The position numbers and the translations under genes are program-made. Source: Larix kaempferi (taxonomy: Eukaryota > Streptophyta > Pinopsida > Pinales > Pinaceae). From it: a stretch of 64,000 bases of DNA. The stretch lies in contig BSBM01000763.1 of assembly GCA_027924585.1 (NCBI GenBank), forward strand, positions 1,195,001 through 1,259,000, in the 5' to 3' direction. Below the pieces are notes generated by a model. It saw only the letters and a program-made list of their open reading frames with translations, was not told the origin of the DNA and did no database searches. Below, piece by piece: positions 9,889 through 23,900 of this stretch. Position 1 is the first letter of the stretch. Each line of letters starts with the position of its first letter.

Positions 9889-10620
9889 AACCACTCTAAA
9901 AAATGGTCAACCATAGTTAAGCATGAACAACCATGGTCAATCGTACTCAACCGTAGTCAAACAAAATCAACCAACTAGAGTTAACCATAGTCAACCATGG
10001 TCAAACAACTGGGGTTAACCATAGTCTACCATAGTCAATCATGGTCAACCATAGTCAACCATAATCAACCATGAAAAATCATGTTCAACCATAGTCAACC
10101 ATGGTCGACCATGGTCATGTTTTAACAACCATGGTTGATTGTAATTAACCATGGTTAACCAATGGTTGACTATAGTCAACCATGGTTAACCATAGTCAAC
10201 CATGGTTAACCAACTAGTGTAAAACATAGTCAACCATGCTTATTGATACTCAAGCATGGTCAACGATGAATAACCATGGTCAACCATTAAAAACATGATG
10301 AAACAAAGTCAACAATGGTCAAACATAAACAACCATGGTCAACATAAGTTAACATAAGAAAAACATGAATAGCCATGGTCAACCATAAACAATAATGGTT
10401 AAACATAGTCACCCATGGTCAACCATAAACAAACATAGTCAACCATAGTCAAACATGGTCAAACAATAATGGTATTAAACCATAATCAACCATGAACAGC
10501 CATGAACAATAATGGCCAACCATGAACAACCATGGTCAAGCATCGCCAACCATGGTCAAGCATTGTCAACCATCATCAAGCATGGTCAACCATTGTCAAC
10601 CATGGCTAAACATGATCAAT
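9889..10620. repeat. Short-period CAACCATGGT / CAACCATAGT array, first block
   Basis: The sequence is built of degenerate units of about 10 bp: CAACCATGGT, CAACCATAGT, AACATAGTC, with occasional inverted stretches (AACCATGGTTGA, TGGTTGACTATAG near 10130-10190). AACCATGGTT is itself a perfect 10-bp palindrome, so the array reads similarly on both strands. The array starts immediately after the outer end of the LTR of element B. Confidence 0.88.
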
Positions 10621-11155
10621 CGTTATGAAACAATCCTATATAAGTAAACTAAGATGAACGTTGTGTTTGACATAACAATTGATGATCAATGCAACCCAAC
10701 TTAATGCTTGAGGAATATTGCAATGGAACATCACCATTGAGGGCCATAGAAATTTAACATAACCAACCTCTTAATGTTGTAATGTGACAATATTATCAAT
10801 TCATCTTCTTCATATTAAAACATGACATATTATTGAAACCTCTTTACAAAGGAGTTGTCTAAAAATTCGATGATTTGGTTCGAGCGGAGACTGTTCACCG
10901 GAATCCTACCTTTTTATGTTGGAAAATATGAATTTGACAATGTTTTAATGGCGATTTTGATGGTAGAAATGGATTTAACACCATAAAAAACCCAATAACC
11001 CAAAATTTCAAATTTTGACAGTTGTAACTAAGATTTTTAAAAATTTATACCATGTTTTTTAAATATTGTGTCGGAAAAATAAAAAAAAATCGTTTGAAAT
11101 CATAGAACTTTTAGACTACATGCTTTACAAAATTTTATCATCTTCACCAACAATG
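10621..11155. other. Non-repetitive segment splitting the CAACCATGGT array
   Basis: About 535 bp with no array units, between two array blocks of the same unit. No frame, terminal inverted repeat or known element recognised. It may be an insertion into the array or original spacer. Confidence 0.5.
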
Positions 11156-11880
11156 AGTGATGATGGTCAGCATGGTCAACATTATTATACCATGGTCAAC
11201 CATATTTACTCATACTCAAACATAGTTAACTATATCCAACCATATCTAGCCATAATAATCTATTGTTAACAAAATTCTACCATGGTCAAGAAAAATCATC
11301 CATACTTAATCATAGTCATTAACATTCAAGCATGGTCATCCATAGTCAAACATGGTCATCCATAGTCAAACATGCTCAAACATATTCATACATGGTCTAC
11401 CATGGTTAACCATAAGTAAATAAATTAATCTAAATTCAATAATAATAAACCATATCAAACATAATCAAACAGAGTCAACTATAATTCAACTTTTTTCAAC
11501 CATGTTCAAACAATGCTTAAACATGGTCAACCATTGTTATTAATCTTTAAGTGTGTTTAAACCATGCTCAACATTGGTCACCTGTAGTCAATAATGGTTA
11601 ACCATCATATTAAACCACAATCAAACATAGTCGAACATGGACAACCCTATTCAACTCTAATAAACCATGGTCAACTAAATTGAAACATTGTCAGCCATAT
11701 TCAACCGTGCTTAACCATAATCATAGATGATCAGCGATAGTCAACTATGTGCATCCCCTAAATAATAGTTAACTATAGTCAATTATGTGTATCTCATTAA
11801 TCAATAATGGTCAACTATAGTCAATCATGGGTCATTATTTGTGTGATCAAACATAGTCAACCATGACCATTATTTTCAAG
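11156..11880. repeat. Short-period CAACCATGGT array, second block
   Basis: The same unit resumes near 11160 (GATGGTCAGCATGGTCAACA) and decays toward 11880, with more divergent units such as CATAATCAAACAGAGTCAAC. Confidence 0.82.
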
Positions 11881-12894
11881 TATTGACATGTTTATATTTA
11901 TATTAAAATATTATTATTTTTATAAACTTTTAATATTATTAAACTATTAAAATTTATATTATAAACTAATTTAATAAATATTTTAATAATAATATTAAAT
12001 TAATAATATTTTTTTAATAATATATTTATTTCAATATTATTTTATAAATAGTATAGCTCATTTTAGAGTTGTATTTGTATTTTTTTAATAATAATAATTT
12101 TATTTCTTCAAAGATAATTATTAACTACCATAATACATTAATTAATATTCTACATTATTATCCTTTTCCCACTTTAAATTAATATGCCGCTGATTAACTT
12201 GTATCAAACATATTAATAAGTAATATGTTATGCTTTCACGGAAAAAAGTAATATGTTATGCTAATTTGTAAAATATATTTCATCTACATATATTTTACTT
12301 TGAATGCAATTTTAGAAAAGGCGAACAATTTGAGAGTAAATTCAAAAGAGGAAAAGCATTGGAGTCATGAGACTCCAACCATGTTTTAAGATATCATAAT
12401 TGTTATTTTCACAAACTTGTTTCTCTTTTTGAGAGAATATAAATTAAATTAAATTAAATTAAATGTATATATATTAAATTCATAAAAAATATTTATAGAT
12501 TATTGAGTTAGTGATTTGAACATAAGTATATAATTTATTATAATTAAATGTTGTAATAATAATATAGAAATGATAATTAAATAATATTTAGTGAAACAAA
12601 CATAGTTATGAAATAAATACATAAAGAAAAAAAAATTGTAGATTGATAATCATGTTTTTCATTTACAAATATGTAAGTTATGTGAATTATAGCATTATTA
12701 GTTTTAAGTTTAATAACATGAAAAGATATTACAGGTTTTATTAAAAAATATTAAATATATGATTTATTGTTTTAATGACTTTGTTATCTTAATTAAAATA
12801 ATTATAACTAATTTATTGTACATTTATTTACAAAAATTACATTTCAAATCATAAGAAAAAAGTGTAATTAATATTTAATAATAATATCTAAGAA

Positions 12895-13100
12895 ATAATT
12901 ATTAATTAAAACCATTATACCTACTATATAAAGATCAAAACAACATATACACTAAATTAAATCTTTCAAAAATATAAACTATATTGTTTCTAAAAAATAA
13001 ATATTAATTAAAACCATTATACCTATTATATAAAAATCAAAACAAGATATACACTAAATTAAATCTTTCCAAAATATAAACTATATTGTTTTGATAGAAT
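12895..13100. repeat. 102-bp tandem duplication
   Basis: ATTAATTAAAACCATTATAC begins at 12901 and again at 13003. Each copy continues through ACTAAATTAAATCTTTC and AATATAAACTATATTGTTT. Confidence 0.9.
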
Positions 13101-13304
13101 ATTAACAAAAATAAAACATATGCAATCACAAGTTTTAAAAAAATGCTTATAATGAATCTAAACACTACTTTTATTTTACGCGTTAAACATTCTGATGTAC
13201 ACAAAAATAAGATCTATAGCATTTAATCTGTTGGACTATGAATTATATATATTGTGTCTATATATAAACTAAATTTAAAAGATATTTGCAAATAAAAAAC
13301 ATAA

Positions 13305-13580
13305 AAAATTTAGCTAAATGGTGTACAATAATATTTACAATGAAATGAAAGTAAAAATATTACTTGCTTTGTTATCTAGCTATAATATTTTTAACATATC
13401 AAGATATTTAATATAATTATAAAATTATTAGCTAAATATTTAATATGATGATAAAATTATTAGTTAAATGGTGGACAATAATATTTACAAATGAAATAAA
13501 AGTAAAAATATTATTTGCTTTGTTATCTAGCTATAATATTTTTTAACATGATCAAGATATTTAATATGATCTAAGGATTA
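13305..13580. repeat. 150-bp tandem duplication
   Basis: TAGCTAAATGGTGTACAATA at 13311 is repeated as TAGTTAAATGGTGGACAATA at 13461. Both are followed by AGTAAAAATATTA and TTGCTTTGTTATCTAGCTAT. Confidence 0.9.
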
Positions 13581-14439
13581 AAACAAAAACTATATTTCTT
13601 TTCCCTATCTATGATTATTCAAATAGTGTCTTGAACATCTTTAAAGTCATGGTTAATTTCTTTTTTTTTTCAATTCTTGATTACCCAAATAATGTTTTCA
13701 CATTTTCAAAATCATTGTTAAAACAAAAGTCTGGTTTTTAAAAGATCCATTTTCTTATGTTTTTTCTTTTTTTTTTTCTATTGTAAATAATTTGTTAAAC
13801 TATTTAATACCAAAATATTTTTCTAAGCACAACTATTCTATATTAATATTCATGGATATAAATGAGTTTTGTATAATTAAAATTACCTTCTACTTATATT
13901 AATTAATTCAGAAGAAAAAAGAAATATATTATTTATGCAATTGAATTTACATATAACAATCAATCCTAACTTCATATAAATATTGTATAGTTTTAATAAA
14001 CACAACTTTGAAAAAACATAGCATAGTATAAAAATGATTTTTTTATAAAAATAATCTTTTTTGGAAAAAAGTCGGTATTAATTAAAAAGAATCAAACAGT
14101 AAAATAATATAAATCTCGATCAGATTTAAGTTCAAAATTGTTTCTAGATATCTGCTTACTAAACCCATATTCTATGCTAGATACCTCAAAAAAATCAAAA
14201 TATATAGCCCATATAAATATATGATCATCACATATTAGTATTGTTTAAACATATTAACCCTACTTTAAAATACCCTGTAACATACCCTCTAATACCATAT
14301 GTAACATACCCTCAATTCACACAATAGCGTAGTCAAAAAAAAGGAAAATTTGTCTATAATATACAAGATAAAGCTAATGCAATGGTCTCATTGTTAACAT
14401 AAGTGGTAATCTCAATATTATTTTAAAATAAATTTTCTC

Positions 14440-14700
14440 CCATGCATACTAAGCAGCGTCCTGCCTCCCGCATATGCATTCTCTTTATAGCTTGCCTAGG
14501 TCTTACAGCCAGCCGATTCTCCGAGAATCCTAGTGGCTGTTCAATCCCTGATTTTAGGGAGTATTACAATGCCATTATAACACTCTTTACACAATTCCCC
14601 TCAAGCCTTCTCGCTTGAGTCCCGGAATTTTTTTTCCCAAGCCGCCTTGCTTGAGTCTAGGAAAATCTCATTCAAATTCATCAATTATTTCGTCATATTA
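14440..14700 (-). repeat. Fragment related to the internal domain of the LARD-like element
   Basis: Read on the minus strand this contains GGCAGGACGCT, AGACCTAGGC and hairpin motifs of the form CTCAAG(C)...GCTTGAG. The same three features occur in the same neighbourhood at 39350-39560 (AGACAGGACGTT, AGACCTAGGT, CTCAAGCAAGAGGGCTTGAG). It looks like an old inverted fragment of the same family; no LTR is recognised beside it. Confidence 0.5.
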
Positions 14701-17499
14701 CATTTTGTAACCCTACAATTTATCGGACTAATTTGGTCTAGTTCTTTATTCAATAATAATTAACAATAATAAAAGCTGCAATGTGGATCTTTCATCCTCA
14801 TCCCTTTTATTGTACCAAGCATATTATATTAAGCTTTTGTCTTTCAACAAGTTCCACCGAGTTTTTGGCCATCTGCCAAATTCAATTGTTAGTAACACTT
14901 TACATAACAAAATCAAATATTGCAAATAAGAAAATCATTCATTCTTCAAACTACCATATCCATACTTGATCATCTGAAGTAAACGTTTTCTCTTCCCAAA
15001 GCATAACTCACTTACTTAATAGGATTACATAATCCCTTGAAAAAATAATATTATTCCTATGATGACCCGTGGACATTATGATTTCTTAACCTCGAATGTT
15101 ATCCTTCACCATTCAAACACACTTCCTATTTTAGTTATACAACTCCTCTTTTGTATATACTAATATCACATAGGAATAACCAATTTCCTAATACACACTT
15201 GCATACCTTATAATGATAACCATATACCTTTGCAAAGGCGACCGCATAGCTCACCTTCATCTGCCGAGGATCCAGTTTACCTCGATTACTGTTTCAAAGA
15301 TCACTTCCGATCTACCCTGCAAATTCCATGTCAGCAATGTTTTCCTTAACACATAATAAATAAAAACAGTCATTCCTTGTGGCAACATAAGGACGTCAGA
15401 AGATTACCGCATCCTACTAACCTGTATTTATTTTCATGTTGGTTCTAGTTTTCCAATAATCTATCCGTTTTAACAAAATAATCAATTTGAGAATACATAT
15501 AACTGTACATGAGTAGCAAGTCGTCATAATTATTGAGCAAAAAGTATCACTATTACTCATTGTTTCCCACGTCTATCTTAGTAGAAATTACTGAAGTAAG
15601 AGGTATATATAAAAGGTACTCGTGCATTTTTTAACGGATTCTCAAGTATCCATACTTATAACACAAAGCTTTGACCACATGAAGGTATAATCCTTCGGTC
15701 AACCACTCCCAGTATCCCAACATTCCTAGTAGGGATTCCTGAAATAGAATATACAAAAAATGAAATCATAACATTTCATCATATGCATCTTTTTTTTTTT
15801 TTTTTTTTTTTTTAACTACTTTGAAAACACATGTATACTTATTGAGTAATTATAATCATCATCCTTTTGAACCTTCAAGCAAGGCTACCAGCGTGTTCCC
15901 ATGTCACAAATTTATACTTCATTATTATATACAATCCTATACTGCAAAGAGACCAGGGGATTCTTAACAATTATTCTCCTTTATCCCTTGAAATCTTCAG
16001 ATAAGGTTATAATGACGAAGGATACTCGTTTGTGGGAGTAGAGTTAAGTCGAAGGTCATGAAAATCATTCACAAGGATGGCAATTTCCTAGTCCTAGAAA
16101 ATTTCTCACAGTAGAATGTCCCTTTAACCAAATGAAATTAATTCCTATCCTTTCAATCTTTTACCTTGAGGATGACCCTTTGTTAATCATTCATAAAAGT
16201 TTTACAATTCTTCTAACCATCTATGGTTTGGATAGTAACATCACTTACATAAACCTTGAAGATTATATATTTATAAAAGCAACTAATCATTCTTTTCTAC
16301 CATGTCACATAACAATTAAGGAAGAACACAAAACTAATATTCTATATCGAAACCATCACATGTAATATAATATACAACATCTTTTACAACTTCTCTCAAT
16401 AACATTTAGCCAATAAGGAGAATTTCAGGAGTTACTCCTTAGTACCATTTATGCATTTTTCTAACATGAGAAGGATCTCTGCACCCTACAATCTCGTGCA
16501 CATACTTAATACAATCGTCCCAACATAAATGCTTGTGACTACCAAATTTTTGAAAACTAAACTCTTGTTCCAATCACTTCATACCCCATATTACTTGATT
16601 CAATGCTTAGTTCTTTTACGCAATACTTCGGCCCTTTGCTTCACCATACATGGTTCACATGATGAGGATTTAGCACCATATAAATTACTAAACATTAAAC
16701 CCAAAATGAATATTCTAAATATTTACCTTTTAGTCTACCCATCTTTGTCCTTAGATTCAACTGGGAAATATACCTTTAATGAACATCCCAATTCCTAAGT
16801 GGGAATTTTGAAGGTTATAAGGGATCCTTCCCAACATCAAGCAAGTCAAATTAGTAGTGACACTCCACACCACATTTACTTCTACATATACAAACTAACA
16901 CAACCCATATGTTGCTTCTATTCATTTTAACAAAGTTTTATATATAAGATAAACCTTATACCATCTTATTTGCCCATATCAACCACTTGTAATTAGATAC
17001 TCTATCTCATAAAGTAACACACTTAATCTTTGTGTTCAACATTATTATCTTGTCCTTCTCCATGCAAAACTTATTAACGATTATAACATAAAAACATTAT
17101 AAAATGAACAAGCGTAAATACAACCAGCCATTATATCTAGCATCAATTTTCGTGAATTAAATCTTAATAAATTTATACACCGCAAACACTTGTTTCCTTC
17201 TTATCTCATACAAATGTGTTACTAACATAAGACTATCCCTAAGGTCATTAATGACTATCCCTAAGGTCATTAATGGCATAAATTTCACATCTACATGAAT
17301 AAAAACCCATGTGACCCTTAACCAACAATTTTTATTTTTATTTTATTTTCAGCATCCATCATTCGTCGGGCCTTTATCTCTATAAGCTTATACTAATTAT
17401 AGAGAACTTTATATCTATATAACATAGTTCCACATGTACCAAATCTTTAAACAAATGCTATAACTAACTTTCTGCATATCTAAAGAAATATGAATAAAA
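14701..17499. other. Spacer without recognisable genes
   Basis: About 2.8 kb, AT-rich with scattered short frames that match nothing I know. It contains a poly-T run of about 25 (15789-15814) and a 22-bp perfect tandem duplication (GACTATCCCTAAGGTCATTA at 17231 and 17253). It may be decayed retroelement DNA. Confidence 0.45.
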
Positions 17500-17960
17500 T
17501 ACATCTAATTTTAACCAATACACATGCAAAGAGATGAACAATACGACATCATTACACAATAAGAGAGACAAGATATACACGTGGTTCACCCATCCCATGG
17601 GTTACGTCCACAAAGAAGAGTTGCCAATAATTATATTAAAAGAAGGAGTTCCCTTCAATTGTTACAATCTTCCATTTTCCACGCCTCTCATAGAGGGCAT
17701 TTCCCGACACTTAACCTTCACATCAGCATAAATACATATCTATTAAGTATCTGCACTTTTTCAGAAAACAAATCTATCAATGTTGTAACGCATAAGTGTA
17801 AAACCCAAGTCTCAGATAGCATTCAAACAATATCTCCCCAGGAATCTGATTCGTATTTCAACCCCAATTTAAGTAGAGTTAAACTCTGACTTAATCAAAT
17901 AAAAACCCAAGTTTTGATTATGTCACAGATTCAAGCGGTTTAAACCTGGAGAACACATAA
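17500..17960. repeat. Left half of an older LTR-like sequence interrupted by the CACTA element
   Basis: The text ATATACACGTGGTTCACCC followed by GGGTTACGTCCACAAAG is of a kind often seen in plant copia-type LTRs, with a hairpin-like GGTTCACCC..GGGTTACG pair. It ends at the TAA that is duplicated at the other side of the CACTA (33115-33117). The right half would be 33115-33900. Naming it an LTR is inference from style, not from a matched pair. Confidence 0.4.
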
Positions 17961-18007
17961 CACAACAAGAAAATCCATCTTTTAGCACCACAAGTTAGCA
18001 CCACTTA
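17961..18007 (+). repeat. Left terminal inverted repeat of the CACTA element
   Basis: CACAACAAGAAAAT..., then CTTTTAGCACCACAAGTTAG and CACCACTTA. It matches the reverse complement of the right end with a few mismatches. The fourth base is A where the usual CACTA core has T; the right end keeps the canonical CACTACAAGAAAA. Confidence 0.93.
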
Positions 18008-18160
18008 TAATTTGTGGTGTAAATGTGGTGGTATTGGCACCACTTACATTTATGTGGTGTTAAAGTGGTGTTATTAGCACCATTTATATTTTGTGGTGTT
18101 AAAGTGGTTGTATTAGCACCATTTATATTTTGTGGTGTTAATATGGTGTTATATTAGTTA
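17985..18160. repeat. Left subterminal repeats of the CACTA element
   Basis: Direct and inverted copies of TTAGCACCACTTA and TGTGGTGTTAAAGTGG alternate over about 175 bp, for instance TTAGCACCATTTATATTTTG at about 18080 and 18115. In En/Spm-type elements such subterminal motifs bind the TNPA-type protein. That role is inferred here from family knowledge. Confidence 0.85.
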
Positions 18161-18184
18161 ATATTATTGGAAATTGAGTTTTAC

Positions 18185-19790
18185 CTTTATGAGAAATGCC
18201 ATGTTGGCAAGTACCATAAAGTGGTGCTAAGCTATTATTTTCCACATGGACGTTATGTGGATTTGCACCATAAACAAATTCACAAATAATTATTTTGAAA
18301 ATAACTCAATTCAATATTTATTTATTTTTTCATATCAATTAAAATAAATGATCAAATATTAATTTATGAGTTTTTACACCATACTTACAAGAAGTTCAAA
18401 TATTTATATTTAGAATATTTAATCAAATAAATTCACTAGAATATTTAAGCAAATAAATTCACGTGATTCATTTATGAGGTTTACACAGCAAGCACAACAA
18501 GTTCAAAAAAAATATTTGGAAAATAGCTCAATTCATGTATTCATTTTTTATATTATTTAAACATATAAATACAATTGACAAATAAATAAAAACAACTATT
18601 TTTTATTTATTATTATTATAAACTAGTAATAAAATTATTTGAATTTAAATTTGATTATTCATTTGAGATATTTTTATCTTCTTTTGATGGAAATTAGTAT
18701 TATTATTAGGTTTTTAACATAAGGCATGGATCTTAAATCGATCTATATGATCAATGGAGAAAACCTCTAGCTAAGGCCCTAAAAGAAGCTTTTAGGAATT
18801 TAGGACCAAGAAAGACACCACAAAGGTCCCCACACATATTCATAAGAGTATTCTTAGCCTCTAAGTATATGCATTCACACTATTATAAGTTTTTAATCAC
18901 TAGGGATAGGTCCAATGGCCCTCAACATTGTTGAACGAACAATCATAGGCCTTAGCCTAAAGGGATCCTAAGCATAAATAAATGTCATGTTGTCAAGTAC
19001 CATATAGTGTGGCTAAGCTCATATTTGTCAAATGGACATGTACAAAAAGGATTTAATTATGATGATTTGCACCATAAACACAACAACATCACAAATAATT
19101 ATTTTGTAATAACTTAATTCAATTTTTTTCATTCAAATAAATGCCCATGATTAATTTATGAGGTTTTAAACCACAATCACAACAAATTCAATAATTTGTT
19201 TTTATCACTATTTAAACCAACAAGTTCACATGATTCATTTATGAGGTGTTGCACCACAAACATAACAAGTTCACAAATAATTATTTTCTAAATAGCTCAA
19301 GTCGGCTATTCATTTTTCAATATTATTCAAGCAAATAAATACCCATGATTTTTAAATTTGACAAATAATTAAATAACACCATTTTTAATTTATTACTATT
19401 ATAAAATATTAATAAAAATGATTTGAATTGAGATTTCAGTATTTGATAGGGCATATTTTTATTGATATTATTAATTTTTCTGGTGGATATTAATATCATT
19501 ACTAGACTTTGTGCACAAGGCATGGGTCTCAAATCCTTGGAGATCTTCAAGTGAGGAAACCTCTTCATTGGGCCTTAAATGAATATTTTAGGAATCAAGG
19601 ACCAAGAAATATGGTCAACACACATATATTCCTAAGAATATTCTTAACATCTATGTGTGGATATTGATTGCATTATATGGTTTTGATCACTAGTGATAGG
19701 TTTATTGGCCCTCGACCTAGTTAAGAGAAGAAACCTAGGCCTTCGCCTAAATTAAACTTCTAGGCATGTAGGGATAATAATGATTTGTCA
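18185..19790. repeat. Two diverged direct copies of a unit of about 790 bp inside the CACTA
   Basis: The run ATGTTGGCAAGTACCATAAA near 18196 recurs as ATGTTGTCAAGTACCATATA near 18992. Both are followed by GCACCATAAACA, CACAAATAATTATTTTG, an AATTCAAT stretch and later the GGAAACCTC..AGG-CC-TAAA segment. No coding potential. Confidence 0.7.
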
Positions 19791-20930
19791 CATTAACACA
19801 AATGAATTTTTTAGAAGATCTATGACCTTATAATAGGGATAATGGGGGGAGTTGGAGGAACTAAAAATAGGCATAAGTCTTTAGGGAATAAAGATGATTA
19901 AGGAAGGAACCCCATGCCTTGGACCTTGGAGGAAACCTCTAGGCATATAAGATTAACAAGTATACCTTGAAACACCACATAAGGCCTCCTAAGGGTATCG
20001 TTGGCTTGATATTGGTGGTATTAATGTAAGTAAGAGGTTGTTTTTAAGCACTATATATGGGTGTTTAGGTCGTTAACATGTTTGAAAGAGGAAACCTAGG
20101 CCTTATTCCCTAGTAAAATATTTTATGCATCCAAAGAAAAATACAACAGCTCAAAGCACTACACATGACATATTGGGGTTATTATTTACCTCTAAGTAAG
20201 GAAATTAACACCACTATGAGTTTTTTGCTAGTAAGCATGGGTTTTAGGTTTTTGTATAATGTCATGGGATGAAACTTGGGCCTTAAACCCTAAGGGAAGC
20301 TTTAAACCACACCCATAAACTCCAAACACTATCCTTGGCATCTGAGCATTCATATAATTGACACTAGGTATGCAAACTTTAGACATAGTCATGAGAGGAA
20401 TTACAAGAACTAGGCCCTAAAGGATAGTTTTAGGCATATTGCTAATAGCAATGAATCAAACTATCACTTAGTAGATCATGCAATGTATAATATATCATTA
20501 TTCTCAAAGTGGGATATGGGTGGAAATATGTGGTTTTGCATACTAGCGATGGGTTTGAGTAAATAGTTGGGGAAGAAATTGAAAGAATTATACCCTAACA
20601 TAATATTATTGAGGTAATGGGGAATGATCAAGACCATGAACCATAACATACACCATTTAAACTTTATATTTGACATAATAGTTGGATATGAGCATAATCA
20701 AGAGTTTTTGCATAGAGGGATGGATCTCAAGTCCTTTATTGGAGTCATAAAAGTAAAGCAAGAGCCTTATGTAGGTGTCCCAATGCCTTCGTAATGATAT
20801 TACATATAATATGACCATGACTTTATCCCTAAAGAAACCATTAAGGCATCCAAATCCATTGAGACACTGAGTATTTAGGTCTTATGGCCTTTTAGCCTTA
20901 GATAATATCAATTTAGGAGACCTAAATATC
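19791..20930. repeat. Degenerate repeats leading into the 331-bp satellite
   Basis: Recurring phrases (GAGGAAACCTAGGCCTT, CCCTAAAGGA, TTTTAGGCAT) appear every 160-200 bp. They resemble parts of the 331-bp unit to the right, but no regular period is kept. Confidence 0.55.
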
Positions 20931-23900
20931 GACAACTAAAGGAATCTTCTAGCCATCCAGAGCTAAGAAGGTTTCCTCCACCAAGAAGGTTTCCTCTACC
21001 AACAACACATGGTAAGTGGAGGATACCTTAACCTTTGCCCCTAAAGGAAGCTTGTAACTATCTAGGGGTAAGAATTTTGTCTCCACCAACCATACACAAC
21101 CTCCTAGTTGTATAATTGTCCTATGATTGAGTATGTTGTTATAGTTAGGTGGTGTTAAGTAGCATGCACATGTCTTAAGCCATTGGGAATTATGTTCCAT
21201 GGAATAAAACCATGTTTTTGGCCCTAAAGAAATCATTTCTGCTTCTAGATCCATGAATACTACCTAAAAGCAGCATTGATTACTTCTGTGGGGTATCTAT
21301 GGCCCTATGTATCTATGTATTGTGGCCTTGGGGAATTACACATGGTTAGTCGAGGAGACATAAATCTCGAGCTCTAAATCATTCTTCCATCCATCTAAGG
21401 ATAAGAAGATTGCCTCCACTAAAAACACATGGCCTCCTGAGGGTATTATTGGCCTATGATTGATTATGTCATTGCCATTAGGTGGTTTTGAGTAGTATCT
21501 ACATGTCTCAGGGCCTTGGGAATGATGTTATAGGGAAAAAAACCATGCCTTTGGCCTTAAAGAAACATTTGGGGCATCTGGAGTGATGAACAATGCCTAG
21601 AGCACCATGCATGACCTTACATGGATATCCATGCCACTATGTATCCATTTCTTGGGGTCTTGGGGACTTGGACATGGTCAAGGGAGGAGACTTGAACCTC
21701 TACCCATAAAGGAATCTTATAGCCATCCAAGTTTAAGAATATCGCCTCAACCAACCACACATGACCTCCTGAGGGTATCATTGTCATATGATTGAGGATA
21801 TTAACACCATTATGTGATTTTGAGAAGTATGTAGGTGTCTTAGGACCTCAGGAATGATGTTGTAGAGAATAATACCATGCCTTTGGCCCTAAATAGACCA
21901 CTAAGTAATATAGAGCCCTGAACAATGCTTCAAAGCACCATGCATGACTTTGCAAGGGTATCCATTGAGCTTTGTATCTAGGTCTTATGGACTTGAGGTC
22001 TTGGACATGGTCAGTGGAAAAAAATTGAACCTTCGGCCTTAAAGAAATCTTTTATCCATCCAAGGCTAAGAAGGTTTCCTCCACCAACCAAACATGGCAT
22101 CCTAAGGGTATCATTGGCCTATGATTAAGGATGACAATTCTAGTAGGTGGGTTTGAAAATATGTATGTGTCTCAATGCCTTGGGAATGACATTATAGGGG
22201 AAATACGATTCATTTGGCCCTAAATAAACCATTAAGGAATCCCAAACCATGAACAATGCCTTAGAGCATGATGCATGACTTTGCAAGGGTATCCATGGCA
22301 CTATGTATCCAAGTCTTGGGGACTTGGGGGATTGGAAATGGTCATGGGAGGAGGCATGAAGCTCAAGCTCTAATGGAATTTTCTAGCCATCTAGAGATAA
22401 GAAGGTTCTATCCACCAACAAAACATCGCCTTTCAAGGGTCATTAGCCTATGATTGAGGATGTTAGTTCATTAGGATGTTTTGAGGAGTATGTACATGTC
22501 TTAGGGTGTTGGGAATGAAGTTCTAGGGAGGAATAACATGCTTTTATCCCTAAATAAATCATTGACGATTCCATAACCATGAACAATGCCTCGAAGAATC
22601 ACACATGAATTTGTAGGGATATCCATGGCATTATGTATCTAGGTCTTGTGGCCTTAGGGAATTGGACATGGTCAATGAAAGAGACTTAAAAATAGGGCCC
22701 TAAAGGAAGCTTCTAGCCATCTGCGTCAAAGAAGGATGCCTTCACCAACTACATATGGCCTCTTAAGGGTATCATTGGTATATGATTAGTGATTTTAACG
22801 CCAATAGTTGGTTTTGAGCCCTAGACACATGTCTCGGTGCCTTGGGAATGAGACTCTATAGAAGAGGACCATGCCTTTGACCCTAAAGAAACCATTTAGA
22901 CATACAAAGCCATAAATGATTCCAGAAATCACCACACATGGCTTCTTGAGGTATCCATGGCACTATGAATTCAGGTCATTAGGACTTGGGGAATTGGACA
23001 TGGTCAAGGGAGGGGACCTGAACCTCAGGCTCTAAATGAATCTTCTATCCATCCAAGGATAAGAAGGATACCTCAACCAACCAAACATATCCTCTTAAAG
23101 GTAGCATTGGATTATGATTGAGGATCTTAGTACAATTAGATATTTTGAGTAATATCTACTTGTTTCAAGGCCTTGGGAATGATATTCTAAGGAACACTTG
23201 ATTATGTGTGTTTGGCCCTAAATTAATTCTGATGGCATTTAGAGCCATGAAAAATGTGTCAAGGCATCATAAATAACTTCGTAGGGGTATCCATGGCAAT
23301 ATATATCTAGGTTTTTTTCCTTTCGGCATTGGACATGGTCAGTAGAGGACACTTGATCCTCAATCCCTAAAGGAATATTTTAGCCATCTAAGGCTAACGA
23401 GGTGGTCTCCACCAACCACACATGGCCACTTGAGTGTATTATTAGCCTGTGATTTATGATGTTGGTGACAATAAGTTGTTTTGAGTAGTATATAGTGTGT
23501 TAGGCCCTTGGGAATGATGTTATAGGGAAGAAGACCATGCCTTTGGCCCTAAAGAAAATTTTGAGGCATTCAAAGCCACAAACATTTCCTCAAACCACCA
23601 TGCACAAATTTGGAGTGGCATCTATAGTGTTATGTATTTGGATCTTGTGGCCTTGGGGCCTTGGACATGGTTAGTGGAGGAGACATAAACCTTAGGCTCT
23701 AAAGGAATTTTCTAGGAATCTTTAACTAAGTAGGTTTCCTCCACCAACCACACATGGATTATTTAAGGTATCATTGGCCTATGATTCAGGTTGTTGGTGC
23801 CATTAGGTGGTTTAAGAATGAAGAAGGTGTCATAGAGCCTTTGGAATGGAATTATAGGAAAGAAAACCATACCTTTGGCTCTAAAGAAACCATTGAGGCA

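Larger units (their letters stand above)
11881..14439. other. AT-rich spacer with local duplications
   Basis: About 2.5 kb of very AT-rich DNA with poly-A/T runs and no coding potential. Two local duplications are listed separately (12895-13100 and 13305-13580). No transposon ends recognised. Confidence 0.6.

Noticed and set aside
9889-11880. CCATGG-rich array considered as a coding repeat protein
   Set aside because: The unit of about 10 bp is degenerate and shifts frame constantly; no frame over about 70 codons.
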